Source: Brevibacillus agri
GTDB lineage: Bacteria > Bacillota > Bacilli > Brevibacillales > Brevibacillaceae
Direction of reading: 5' to 3'
Assembly: GCF_004117055.1 (NCBI RefSeq)
Contig: NZ_CP026363.1
Span: 5,194,501-5,258,500 of the forward strand
Length of the DNA stretch: 64,000 nt
Made by a program: the position numbers and the translations under genes. Positions 17,356-25,829 of this stretch are shown here, one piece after another; position 1 is the stretch's first letter; each line of letters opens with the position of its first letter. A model generated the notes under the pieces. The model searched no databases and had not been told where the DNA came from. It saw only the letters and a program-made list of their open reading frames with translations.

Positions 17356-18639
17356 CTATGACTGCTTGCCAGAAGCCAATTGGGACAGCTTGCCGAGAAT
17401 CCCCAGCTTTTGTTTGCCATACTCGCTCTCTTTGATCGCGTCGAGATCGTTCTTTTTCCGCTTGGCCGGAATCAGTCCGTTTGGACGATACAAGGCGACG
17501 AGAATCAGCATGATCCCGAAGATGAGCCGCTGGAACTTGGACGGGTCCAACTGGTTTGGCAGGTTGATGATGCCGGATTGCTGCAGGCTGTGCAGGAAGT
17601 TGGAGAACTCTTTCAGGAGCTGCACCTGCAAAATGGTGACAAAAGCGGCTCCAAGCACGACGCCCGGGATGCTTCCGCTTCCGCCGAGAATGACCATGAC
17701 CAGAATCCCGATTGATTCCATCAGCGTAAACGAAGTCGGATCGATAAAAGTCTGTTTGGCTGCGAAAATAACCCCGACCACCCCTGCGAAGGAAGCGCCT
17801 GTCGCAAACGCGGCCAGCTTTGTATTCAACAGCGAGATCCCCATGGACTGCGCCGCAAGCTCATCCTCGCGCACGGCGATCCACGCGCGGCCCAAACGGG
17901 AATGCTCAAAGCGGATATTCGCCAGGACGATAAAGGCGATTACGAACAGGACGATAAAGTAGAAGTAAAACGGCGTCCCCATCTTGATGCCGAACAGCTC
18001 CGGCGATGGAATCGGGGTAATCCCTTGCGGACCGTTTGTAATGTTGATCGGTTTGTCCAGGTTATTAAAAATAATCCGAATAATCTCACCAAAACCAAGC
18101 GTAACGATGGCGAGGTAGTCCCCTTTTACCCGTAGCACCGGCAGACCGAGCAATATCCCGAAAATCGCGGCCACGATCAAGCCGACGATGAGGAACGGCC
18201 AAAACCAGTCACCAGAGAGCGGGAACAGGTTGCCCGCGATAAATTCATTCGCCTGCGAGGTCGAGAAAATCGCGTAGGCATACGCACCAGCAGCGAAGAA
18301 GGCGACGTAGCCCAAATCGAGCAGCCCCGCGAACCCGACTACGATGTTCAGTCCGAGCGCCATTGCCACGTAGATGCCGACTTGCGAAGCGACCTCCATG
18401 TAGTAGCGGTTTTCACCCGCGACCAGCGGAATGATAATCAGCAGGACAGCGGCCCCGACAATCATCTTGATCGTCTTGGACGTATTCGTGTAATAGACGA
18501 GCACGATTGAGGAGAGAATGCCGAGAAACGCGATGACTGATTTGTCCATAAAATGCAGAGCAGCCGCGAAGCCGGCGATCCAAACCAACGTAAGCGCGAG
18601 CGGGATTCCTTTGAACGTTTTCCAGGCCAGATTTGCCAT
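17356..18639 (-). CDS. livM: branched-chain amino-acid ABC transporter permease LivM
   Basis: 427 aa from the ATG at 18639, which has AGGTGAG just upstream; a GTG at 18648 is possible but has no site of its own. It has about ten hydrophobic segments, with two or three extra N-terminal helices compared with short LivM proteins. The conserved loop (LGLPVLRVKGDYLAIVTLGF, then NGPQGI) and the LGRAWIAVREDELAAQSMGI EAA-like loop are present. It forms the membrane channel with LivH. Confidence 0.9.
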   Translation of the reverse strand: MANLAWKTFKGIPLALTLVWIAGFAAALHFMDKSVIAFLGILSSIVLVYYTNTSKTIKMIVGAAVLLIIIPLVAGENRYYMEVASQVGIYVAMALGLNIVVGFAGLLDLGYVAFFAAGAYAYAIFSTSQANEFIAGNLFPLSGDWFWPFLIVGLIVAAIFGILLGLPVLRVKGDYLAIVTLGFGEIIRIIFNNLDKPINITNGPQGITPIPSPELFGIKMGTPFYFYFIVLFVIAFIVLANIRFEHSRLGRAWIAVREDELAAQSMGISLLNTKLAAFATGASFAGVVGVIFAAKQTFIDPTSFTLMESIGILVMVILGGSGSIPGVVLGAAFVTILQVQLLKEFSNFLHSLQQSGIINLPNQLDPSKFQRLIFGIMLILVALYRPNGLIPAKRKKNDLDAIKESEYGKQKLGILGKLSQLASGKQS

Positions 18640-18648
18640 TGGTCTCAC

Positions 18649-19602
18649 CTACACTTTCTCTTTCACAGCTTCGCCAAACAGCCCTTCCGGCTTGAAGAGA
18701 AGCACGAGGATTAGAATGCTGAACGCGAACACATCTTTGTACTCAGCACCGAATGCGCCGTTGGTCAGCGGCCCCATGAAAGCGCCAGACAGCGATTCCA
18801 GTAGCCCGAGCAGCACCCCGCCCACCATGGCTCCGCGCAGGTTGCCGATCCCGCCGAGAACGGCTGCGGTAAATGCCTTCAATCCGAGAATGAAGCCGAT
18901 ATAAGGGTCGATCGTCCCGTAATTTTGCGCAAACAGCACGCCTGTCGCTCCGCCGAGACTGGACCCGATCAAAAACGTAAGCATGATTACTTTGTCTACA
19001 TTTATGGTCATCAGCGAAGCCGTGCTCTGATCCTGCGCTACGGCCCGCATGGCGATTCCCCATTTTGTCTTGTTAATGAACAGCGTCAGCGCAATCATCA
19101 TCACAATGGCGAGCACAATTACAATCAAGCCCTTGGCTGGAATCGCAGCGAAACTGCCTAAAGAAATCGAACCAGTAAAAAGAGTTGGACTGTTCAGATA
19201 AAATTCATTGCGAGCCAGCGCTTCCGTAAAACGAACGAGGTCTTGCAGCAAAAACGATACACCGATGGCAGAAATCAGTGGCACGAGGCGCGGCGCTCCG
19301 CGTAGCGGCCGATAGGCGACCCGCTCGATTCCTACTCCGAGCGCACCCGTAATCACCATGGCGATTATCAGTGTCAAGAATAGTGCGACAAAAGGGTTCA
19401 TGCCTTCCAAAGCCCCCAGGGCGTCAGAGATCAACAATACCTCTGTACCGACAAAGGCCCCGACCATGAAAATTTCTCCATGAGCAAAGTTGATAAATTC
19501 CAAAATCCCGTAAACCATTGTGTAGCCCAAGGCCACGACTGCGTACATGAATCCAAGTGTTAATCCGTCAACCAACACCTGAGGCAAAATGTTGAGCATC
19601 AT
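18649..19602 (-). CDS. livH: branched-chain amino-acid ABC transporter permease LivH
   Basis: 317 aa from the ATG at 19602, chosen because GAGGGA lies about 10 bp upstream; a longer upstream frame has no such signal. About eight membrane segments, with the family motifs LVDGLTLGFMYAVVALGYTM, ILEFINFAHGEIFMVGA and WGIAMRAVAQDQSTASLMGI-like loops. The stop is immediately followed by the GTG preceding livM. It is the second gene of the operon, 153 bp after livK. Confidence 0.9.
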   Translation of the reverse strand: MMLNILPQVLVDGLTLGFMYAVVALGYTMVYGILEFINFAHGEIFMVGAFVGTEVLLISDALGALEGMNPFVALFLTLIIAMVITGALGVGIERVAYRPLRGAPRLVPLISAIGVSFLLQDLVRFTEALARNEFYLNSPTLFTGSISLGSFAAIPAKGLIVIVLAIVMMIALTLFINKTKWGIAMRAVAQDQSTASLMTINVDKVIMLTFLIGSSLGGATGVLFAQNYGTIDPYIGFILGLKAFTAAVLGGIGNLRGAMVGGVLLGLLESLSGAFMGPLTNGAFGAEYKDVFAFSILILVLLFKPEGLFGEAVKEKV

Positions 19603-19755
19603 GCTTTCCCATCCCTCACTTCTCAATAAACTTGTAGAAATTTTCTGCATCCATTCGCATGACTGGACGTGAGTTTCAGTAGAAAAGGGCGAACACAAGC
19701 GTGCCGCCCCGGACTGTATGAGGCATGAAAGAGTGTACGGTGATGTTGGCTGCGA

Positions 19756-21006
19756 TTACTCGGCCTTGCCTACAAAAGTGGACTTGTCCTTGTCATACTT
19801 GTAAATGAATACATCTGCGTTTACGTTGTCACCTTTTTCATCAAAGGTAACTTTTGTGAATTGCCCCTGAAAATCTTTCGTTTTGTGAACTGCTTCGAGG
19901 ACTTGCTCGCGTGTTGGTTTTTTGCCACCATTCGCTTTGATTGCTTCCATGACGCCGTTGAGGATGACGTTCATGGAGTCGAAACCGTAGACGGAGTAGG
20001 TTTCAAGAGGTTTGTTCGTCGTTTTCTTGTACTCTTCGGCCCACTTCTTGCCCTCTTCGGTCTGCGTCACGTCACCTGCCACTGACGTAAACACGACACC
20101 TTCGACGGCATCGCCGGCTATTTTAATCATATCAGAAGAGTCCAAACCGTCGCCACCCATAAAATATCCCTTGTATCCTTTTTCACGGGCTTGCTTGACC
20201 AAAATTCCGCCCTCCGGATAAAGTCCCCCGAAAAAGATGATGTCAGGGTTTTTTGCCGTTACCTGGTTCAGTACGGCACTGTAATCTTTTTCGCCTTGCG
20301 TGATGCCTTCGTAGCCGAGGAGCTGCACGCCGTCTTTTTCAAACTGCAGCTTCACCTGGTCGCTCAAGCCCTGGCCGTATGCGGTCTTATCATGAATGAT
20401 GAAAGCTGTTTTCACGCCGAGCGTGTTTTTCGCATACATGGCCGCTTTCGGTCCCTGGGCGTCGTCGCGAGCACAAATCCGGTGTACGGTTTTCTTGCCT
20501 TCCTCGGTCAGCTTCACCGCCGTATTGGCCGGAGACACCATGACCAGCTTGCCTTCCTCGTACTTCACGGACGAAGGAATCGCTACGCCGGAGTTCAGAT
20601 GGCCCACTACCCCGTACACGTCAGGGTTGGAGATGAGCATTTCCGCGTTCGATACGCCGATCTTCGGGTCCGCCTGGTCATCCTGCGGGAAGAGCTGGAT
20701 GTCGAAGCCGAGCTTTTTGAATTCTTCCTTGCGCAGATTCAGCGCGTATTCGGCACCCGTCTTGATCGCGTCTCCGAGAGAGGACTGGTTCCCGGAGAGG
20801 GGGGTTTGGGTTGCGATTTTGATGACACCACCGTCTGTTGCTTCGCCGCCGCTACCGGAAGTGCTCGTCTGGTTTTGCGCCGGCTGCTGACCACCTCCGC
20901 TTGTGTTGGTTCCCCCTGATGAATTGCTGGTTCCTGCGCAACCTGTGAGTGCCACACTCGTCGCCAATACCGCAGATAAAATACTGATGTGAGAGAGTTT
21001 TTTCAT
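19756..21006 (-). CDS. livK: branched-chain amino-acid binding lipoprotein LivK/LivJ
   Basis: 416-aa type 1 solute-binding protein. A lipoprotein signal ends at ALTGC (Cys23), followed by a long Gly/Ser/Thr/Gln linker to about residue 60. The Leu/Ile/Val-binding fold follows: GVIKIATQTPLSGNQSSLGD, VYGVVGHLNSGVAIPSS, the PANTAVKLTE region, and FGGLYPEGGILVKQAREKG. It captures the amino acid outside the membrane for LivHMGF. First gene of the operon; the binding specificity is not proven by sequence. Confidence 0.9.
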   Translation of the reverse strand: MKKLSHISILSAVLATSVALTGCAGTSNSSGGTNTSGGGQQPAQNQTSTSGSGGEATDGGVIKIATQTPLSGNQSSLGDAIKTGAEYALNLRKEEFKKLGFDIQLFPQDDQADPKIGVSNAEMLISNPDVYGVVGHLNSGVAIPSSVKYEEGKLVMVSPANTAVKLTEEGKKTVHRICARDDAQGPKAAMYAKNTLGVKTAFIIHDKTAYGQGLSDQVKLQFEKDGVQLLGYEGITQGEKDYSAVLNQVTAKNPDIIFFGGLYPEGGILVKQAREKGYKGYFMGGDGLDSSDMIKIAGDAVEGVVFTSVAGDVTQTEEGKKWAEEYKKTTNKPLETYSVYGFDSMNVILNGVMEAIKANGGKKPTREQVLEAVHKTKDFQGQFTKVTFDEKGDNVNADVFIYKYDKDKSTFVGKAE

Positions 21007-21138
21007 GCGGAATTGAATCCCCCTTTAATTATTCTTTATTTTTGTCCTCGCCAGACGATCTACCCTACTTACCAGGTTGCGACACTGTGAGCACTCTTTC
21101 TGTTAGGACGGAAGATAGATGTGGCTTGGCTATTATTT

Positions 21139-21167
21139 ATTGTAAAATAAATCTGATAATTTACAAT
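21139..21167. promoter_or_regulatory. palindrome upstream of livK, candidate operator
   Basis: ATTGTAAA at 21139-21146 and TTTACAAT at 21160-21167 form an 8-bp inverted repeat with a 13-bp spacer in an AT-rich leader about 130 bp before the livK start. It could be a repressor site or a promoter-proximal stem. The rest of 21007-21305 shows no gene. Confidence 0.35.
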
Positions 21168-21305
21168 AGGTAAAATATTTTTTTCAATCATATACCGAAT
21201 GCTTACATGCTCGTGATTTCATTCCCTGCTATTGAAATCAAATAATTATATCTTTGCTTTATCGCCATAAAGCGTTAATGTTATCCATTATATTTACGGC
21301 TCCCA

Positions 21306-21336
21306 AAACAAAAACTCCCTCTATTGCAGAGGGAGT
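21306..21336 (-). terminator. rho-independent terminator of the adenine-deaminase-like gene
   Basis: ACTCCCTC...GAGGGAGT stem with TTTTTGTTTT following on the minus strand. The stop codon (21321-21323) lies in the loop, so translation ends inside the hairpin. Confidence 0.8.
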
Positions 21337-23078
21337 GCCGGGACGAGAATTTGCCCTGTTTTTACGTCTGCGATGCCTTCCGCAGTAAGTCTCGCATAAG
21401 GCAGGTGAGTGGCGGTGAAAAACAGGAGAGAATAGAGCGGATCGAGGTGCGCGTGGCCTTTTGCCCGCAGCTTGGCCGTCAAATTCTCCGCCATGGCAAT
21501 CACTTCTTCCATCGGAGCCGGGGAAAATTTTCCGGCAAGCGGCAGCGGACATTCGCAGGCAATCTGCCCCTCGTCGATCAGCACGACTCCGCCGCCGATG
21601 TCTCTGATTCGCGCAAGCGCTGCCGCCATCGCCTGCGGGTCGCGCCCGATGACAAGCCAGTCGCCGGACGCTGTATAGGAGCTGGCCAAGCCCTCGATAT
21701 GCTCGCCGTAGCCGCGCAGTACTGCAACCGTGCGGCTTTTCCCTGCCGGATCGACGCTGACAATCAGGGCGAGCTGCGGGTCGTGCGCCAGCGAGACGAA
21801 GCCGTGCTCGTCTACCGGAAGCTGCTCCAGCGTCATGCGGGTAATAACGGCATTCAGCATGTTCAGCACCGGCACCTTGCCGTCTTCGTCAGGGCGCAGC
21901 GTGAACCATTCTGCCTGCGTTTTGTCCTGCAGCGAATCGACGGTTGGGAACGAGTAGTCCGCCCAGCGCGGCTCGATTGTGGGAATGAGCAATCTGCCTT
22001 CCTCCGCCGCCTTTTGTCCGTTGGCAAAGACGACAAGCGGCGCAGGGTCGTCCTTGGCTCGCAGAAGCAGCATATCTGCCACTCTTCCCGGCGCGATTCC
22101 GCCGAGTTCGGCGTCTAGCCCGTAGTAGACGGCCGGATTCAGCGTCGCCATCACATACGCCTCTTCCGGCGGCATGCCCGCTTCTATCGCGACGCGAATC
22201 GTCCCGTCGAGGAAGCCGTTGCGGTGCATCGGCGGGGTGCTGCCATCTGATGTCAGCATCATCCGGGGCGACCACGGCAACCCGAGCGCGAGCCATCCTT
22301 TGACTAGCTCCGGCAAATCCGGGCGAATCGAGGAATGGCGCAAGGTGGCGTACATGCCAAGCCGGAGCCGCTGAAGCAAATCCTCCGCCGTAATTCCTTC
22401 GTGACAGGCGGTAATTCCGGCCGCCGCTGCAATGTTCAGCGTTTCGTAGGAAGCGCCGGGATGATGCCCCTCCATTCTTTTGCCCAGATCGCGCGTGTGC
22501 TTCAAGCCGAACAGCAGCGTCTCGTCCTCCTGCAGCACGCCGGACCAGTTCGTCAGCTCTCCGCCCTGGACGACGAGAGGATGCTCGAGCATGCGAGCAA
22601 GCCCTTCCTTCGTGAATTGCGGGTGCTCTTTACCTGTTTGCGGATCGAGTCTCGCCCAGAAAAACTGTTTGACCGGATGGCCGGACAAAGACTCCATCAG
22701 CGCTGCCACCTGCTCGGGCGGCAAATTCATCAGCATCAACGTGTCGGACACGAGCGTGGTCGTCCCCCGCTCCAATGCAAAGTCCGCCAGCGTGTACGGG
22801 TTGTACCATTGGAAAGGATGGGCGTGCGGCTCGATGTAGCCGGGCACGACGTACTTTCCGTCCGCTTCGACGATCACCGTATGCTCGTCTGTCAGCGGCT
22901 CTTTTTCCCCCACGTAGGCAATCCGCTCCCCGGCTACGACTACATGATGCTCCTGCCATTCTTTTGTAAATACGTTCAGGACGCTGGCTCCCTTGATCCA
23001 CAAGCTGGCCGGCGCCTGTCTTTTGCTCACGCGGAGCAGATTCCGGTACGCTTCCTCTGATAAAGCTCGAACTCGCAT
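21321..23078 (-). CDS. adenine-deaminase-like amidohydrolase (YerA-type)
   Basis: 585 aa from the ATG at 23078, which has GGGGAGAG 7 bp upstream; the longer in-frame extension lacks a site. The N-terminal amidohydrolase region has the metal-binding GYIEPHAHPFQWYNP, ERGTTTLVSD and a later HEGITAEDLL. The C-terminal domain has NMLNAVITRMTLEQLP and the adenine-deaminase C-terminal layout. It would convert adenine to hypoxanthine or act on a related amidine. It resembles the B. subtilis YerA branch, whose activity is not settled, so the substrate is uncertain. It is monocistronic with its own terminator. Confidence 0.75.
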   Translation of the reverse strand: MRVRALSEEAYRNLLRVSKRQAPASLWIKGASVLNVFTKEWQEHHVVVAGERIAYVGEKEPLTDEHTVIVEADGKYVVPGYIEPHAHPFQWYNPYTLADFALERGTTTLVSDTLMLMNLPPEQVAALMESLSGHPVKQFFWARLDPQTGKEHPQFTKEGLARMLEHPLVVQGGELTNWSGVLQEDETLLFGLKHTRDLGKRMEGHHPGASYETLNIAAAAGITACHEGITAEDLLQRLRLGMYATLRHSSIRPDLPELVKGWLALGLPWSPRMMLTSDGSTPPMHRNGFLDGTIRVAIEAGMPPEEAYVMATLNPAVYYGLDAELGGIAPGRVADMLLLRAKDDPAPLVVFANGQKAAEEGRLLIPTIEPRWADYSFPTVDSLQDKTQAEWFTLRPDEDGKVPVLNMLNAVITRMTLEQLPVDEHGFVSLAHDPQLALIVSVDPAGKSRTVAVLRGYGEHIEGLASSYTASGDWLVIGRDPQAMAAALARIRDIGGGVVLIDEGQIACECPLPLAGKFSPAPMEEVIAMAENLTAKLRAKGHAHLDPLYSLLFFTATHLPYARLTAEGIADVKTGQILVPALPLQ

Positions 23079-23274
23079 GCTTTTCTCTCCCCTCGCTGTC
23101 CATCGTCGTCTGCATCGACTGAATGATCGTTCATATTGACATTGCTTTACTGCTTCGCCGCCCGCGAAGACTTCCCCTGCTTGCCGGAACACTTCGACCT
23201 GCAATTTCCACGGGTTGTCCTTTTGCCTTTATCACAGACTAATGCGTAGAAGACGCGACTGGAGGCGAGCACAG

Positions 23275-23817
23275 ATGCAAAGAAACGTTGGAACTACAGA
23301 TGCAATCATCCGCATGACGGGCGGCCTCTTGGGCCTGGCTTACGGCATAGGCAAAATGAGCCGTCGCCCGCACAATGCCCCCTGGCTGTTAATGGCTTTT
23401 TCCGCCATGAAGGTAGCGGAAGGCGCCACCCGTTTTTGCCCGATGTACAAAGCGCTGGGCATTAACACGATCAAGGCAAACGGCATGTCGGGCATGATGG
23501 ATCAAATGAAGCAAAAAGGGATTCAAACCGTCATGAATCAGGTGACGGGTGCGTTTAGCGGCAGCGGCACTTCCGCAAAAGGCAAGGAGCACAATAAGCA
23601 GGAGTCAAGCACTACTGCTACAGCCGCCGCAGACGCGCAAAACACAAAACCGCAGGCTGCTGCTGCAAACACGCATGCCGCGACGCAGCAAAACGAATCC
23701 AAAAAAGGCAAGCTGTCTGCCGAAGACCAGTTGCTCGAACAAGCTGCCCGCGAGTTTATTTCCTACCGCTCGCAGGAAAAGGACGACAGCAGCACACGCT
23801 ACCCCACTTACTCGTAG
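23275..23817 (+). CDS. DUF2892-type membrane protein with Ala/Gln-rich tail
   Basis: 180 aa from the ATG at 23275 (GGAGG 9 bp upstream). Residues 1-60 match the DUF2892/YgaP-like pattern: MQRNVGTTDAIIRMTGGLLG, two short membrane segments and CPMYKALGINT. Residues 95-155 are a low-complexity T/A/Q linker and the end is charged (EDQLLEQAAREFI). Function unknown; YgaP-like domains anchor proteins to the membrane. It is followed 18 bp later by a 44-aa membrane protein, forming a small operon. Confidence 0.7.
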   Translation: MQRNVGTTDAIIRMTGGLLGLAYGIGKMSRRPHNAPWLLMAFSAMKVAEGATRFCPMYKALGINTIKANGMSGMMDQMKQKGIQTVMNQVTGAFSGSGTSAKGKEHNKQESSTTATAAADAQNTKPQAAAANTHAATQQNESKKGKLSAEDQLLEQAAREFISYRSQEKDDSSTRYPTYS

Positions 23818-23835
23818 AAAAGAGGCGACGCGCTC

Positions 23836-23970
23836 ATGATCGTCGGAACTCCCCTCTATGAATGGCTGTCCCACAATCTGTTCGTCGCTGCCATGATCGT
23901 CGGTGTCATTGGCGTAGTCGGCTATTACGCCTTTTACGCCTCCAAGCGAAAAGGGCGCTATCGGCAATAA
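23836..23970 (+). CDS. 44-aa single-pass membrane protein
   Basis: ATG at 23836 after AGAGGCG. One hydrophobic helix (NLFVAAMIVGVIGVVGYYAF) is followed by a basic tail (SKRKGRYRQ), so the C-terminus is probably inside. It lies 18 bp downstream of the DUF2892 gene and just before a terminator, which supports it being real. No family recognised. Confidence 0.6.
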   Translation: MIVGTPLYEWLSHNLFVAAMIVGVIGVVGYYAFYASKRKGRYRQ

Positions 23971-23987
23971 GCTGACAGCTCCCAAGG

Positions 23988-24019
23988 ATACAAACCGCCT
24001 CGTTTCGTCGCAGGCGGTT
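23988..24019 (+). terminator. rho-independent terminator
   Basis: AAACCGCCT and AGGCGGTTT form the stem around an 11-nt loop, followed by TTT. It closes the two-gene membrane-protein unit. Confidence 0.8.
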
Positions 24020-24096
24020 TTTCCATTTACAAAATTAATTGCTATGCATATAATTGTCAAAACAACTAATTTCGCGAGCAAAGGAAGGTTCTTCTC

Positions 24097-24540
24097 ATGA
24101 TCGACCATTGGCAACATGAACCGATCGGCTTTCTGATCGGCAATACGTACAGGCGCATGATTCATTATGTGTCCTTGTTTTTGCGCGAATTCGACCTGAC
24201 GACGGAGCAGTTTGCCGTCTTGTACCGCCTCCGGGAAGAGGACGGAATCAACCAGAAAGAGCTGGCTCTGCGCTCCGCCAAAGACCAGCCGACCATGACG
24301 CGCATTCTCGACAACCTGGCGAAAAAAGGCTGGATTGAAAAAAAGCTGAGCGAACACGATCGCCGCGCCTATCTCATCACGCTCACGCCGAATGGCAGGG
24401 AGTGGATTGAAAAGGCCATTCCCGCCGAGGCCAAGGCGATAGCGGACATCTTCGCCGGGATTTCGCCGGAGAAGCTCGCTTTTTTGCGGGAAATACTGCT
24501 GGAGATCAATGAGAATGTAAACCGCCATACACAAGAATAG
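24097..24540 (+). CDS. MarR-family transcriptional regulator
   Basis: 147 aa, ATG after AAAGGAAGG. Winged HTH with GINQKELALRSAKDQPTMTR as recognition region and the wing DRRAYLITLTPNGREWIEKA. It lies directly upstream of, and nearly overlapping, an MFS exporter gene, the common arrangement in which the MarR protein represses the operon until an exported drug or metabolite binds it. Confidence 0.88.
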   Translation: MIDHWQHEPIGFLIGNTYRRMIHYVSLFLREFDLTTEQFAVLYRLREEDGINQKELALRSAKDQPTMTRILDNLAKKGWIEKKLSEHDRRAYLITLTPNGREWIEKAIPAEAKAIADIFAGISPEKLAFLREILLEINENVNRHTQE

Positions 24541-24551
24541 GAGTGAACACG

Positions 24552-25760
24552 TTGGGAGAGAGTAGAGAGAAACTGTGGACGAAGGATTTCGTCCTGCTTA
24601 CTGTATGCAACATGCTGTTGTTCCTCACCATCCAGATGCAGACGCCGACGTTTCCGGCCTACGTGAAGCAGGCGTATCAGGCAAACGATTTCGTCGTCAG
24701 CCTGGTCATCAGCCTGTTTTCGTTGGCAGCCGTAGTGGCACGCGCATTGACCGGGGAAGCGTTGCGAACGAAAAACAGCAAAGTCATCGCGATGCTGGCG
24801 CTGTGCACTGTCGGGATATTCAGCGCAGGCTACTACTGGGCCGGGCATATCGCCCTGTTTTTGTTTTTGCGCGTTCTCGTCGGCATCGGCTTTGGCATGG
24901 GCAGCACAGCGTTTCCGACGGTCGTGTCCAACGTCATTCCCGTCCGGCGCATCGGGGAAGGGATGGGCTACTTCGGCCTGTCCACCAGTCTGGCGATGGC
25001 GCTCGGCCCGCTGATTGGCCTTGGTATCCTGCAATCGTTCGGAATCGGCCCGATGCTTTTGACGCTCGTGCTGCTTGTGGCTGCGATTTTCCCGTTGGCG
25101 CACATGATCCGCTCCTACAGCCTGCGCATGGCGCCAGCGCCCAAAGCAGCGCCCGTCAAAGGGTTTGCCCGCTTTTTTGACAAAAAGTTGCTGCTGCCCG
25201 TCAGCCTGAATTTTTGCCTGTCCATTACGTACGGCGGAATCTTGAGCTTTCTGGCCTTGTACGGAAAAGAAACCCACATCGCCAACGTGGGCTGGTTTTT
25301 CCTCGCCAACGCACTCGCCATGATTTTGATTCGGCCTTTTTCCGGCAAGCTGTACGATCGCAAGGGCCATATCGCCGTCCTGCCGCCAGGCGCGATCTTC
25401 GTGGGCGTCAGCCTGCTGCTCCTGTCGGTGACGACCAGCGAATCGCTGCTGCTGATCTCGGCCTTTTTCTACGGACTCGGCTACGGCATGATCCAGCCGT
25501 CGATTCAAGCCTGGATGGTCAAAGTCGTCGCGCCAGAGCAGCGCGGCATGGCAAACGGCCTGTTCTTCAATTCCATCGACCTCGGCATCGCCGCAGGCTC
25601 CATGCTGCTCGGCGTGCTTGCGACTCATTCCAGCTACTCGGTCATGTACCGCTGGTCAGCCGCCTGCATGCTGTTGTTCCTCGGCGTTTACGTCTTGTCG
25701 CAGCTTGTGGCAGCCAAAGGGAAAAAGGCACGGCTGGCAGGCGAACATATCGGTCTATAA
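24552..25760 (+). CDS. MFS transporter
   Basis: About 402 aa with 12 predicted hydrophobic segments. The TTG at 24552 is favoured (TAGGAG 8 bp upstream, overlapping the marR stop); a GTG at 24543 is the alternative. Motif A-like RALTGEALRTKNSK between helices 2 and 3, and GMGSTAFPTVVSNVIPVRRIGEGMGYFG-type sequences, place it in the drug/metabolite proton antiporter group (YfhI/YwoG-like). It is co-transcribed with marR and ends at a terminator. Substrate unknown. Confidence 0.85.
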   Translation: MGESREKLWTKDFVLLTVCNMLLFLTIQMQTPTFPAYVKQAYQANDFVVSLVISLFSLAAVVARALTGEALRTKNSKVIAMLALCTVGIFSAGYYWAGHIALFLFLRVLVGIGFGMGSTAFPTVVSNVIPVRRIGEGMGYFGLSTSLAMALGPLIGLGILQSFGIGPMLLTLVLLVAAIFPLAHMIRSYSLRMAPAPKAAPVKGFARFFDKKLLLPVSLNFCLSITYGGILSFLALYGKETHIANVGWFFLANALAMILIRPFSGKLYDRKGHIAVLPPGAIFVGVSLLLLSVTTSESLLLISAFFYGLGYGMIQPSIQAWMVKVVAPEQRGMANGLFFNSIDLGIAAGSMLLGVLATHSSYSVMYRWSAACMLLFLGVYVLSQLVAAKGKKARLAGEHIGL

Positions 25761-25766
25761 GGAAAA

Positions 25767-25820
25767 GGCAGTCCTCGTTCGAGCCTCATCGGCGAACGGG
25801 ACTGCCTCTTTGCTTTTTTT
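25767..25820. terminator. bidirectional terminator between the MFS gene and purD
   Basis: GGCAGTCC(T)CGTTCG pairs with CGAACGGGACTGCC, with T-rich flanks on both strands. It serves the convergent MFS and purH-purD units. Confidence 0.8.
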
Positions 25821-25829
25821 CGGTGGTTG

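Noticed and set aside
22335-23060. 241-codon plus-strand frame opposite the adenine-deaminase-like gene
   Set aside because: Antisense shadow; no start signal and typical mirror-frame composition.
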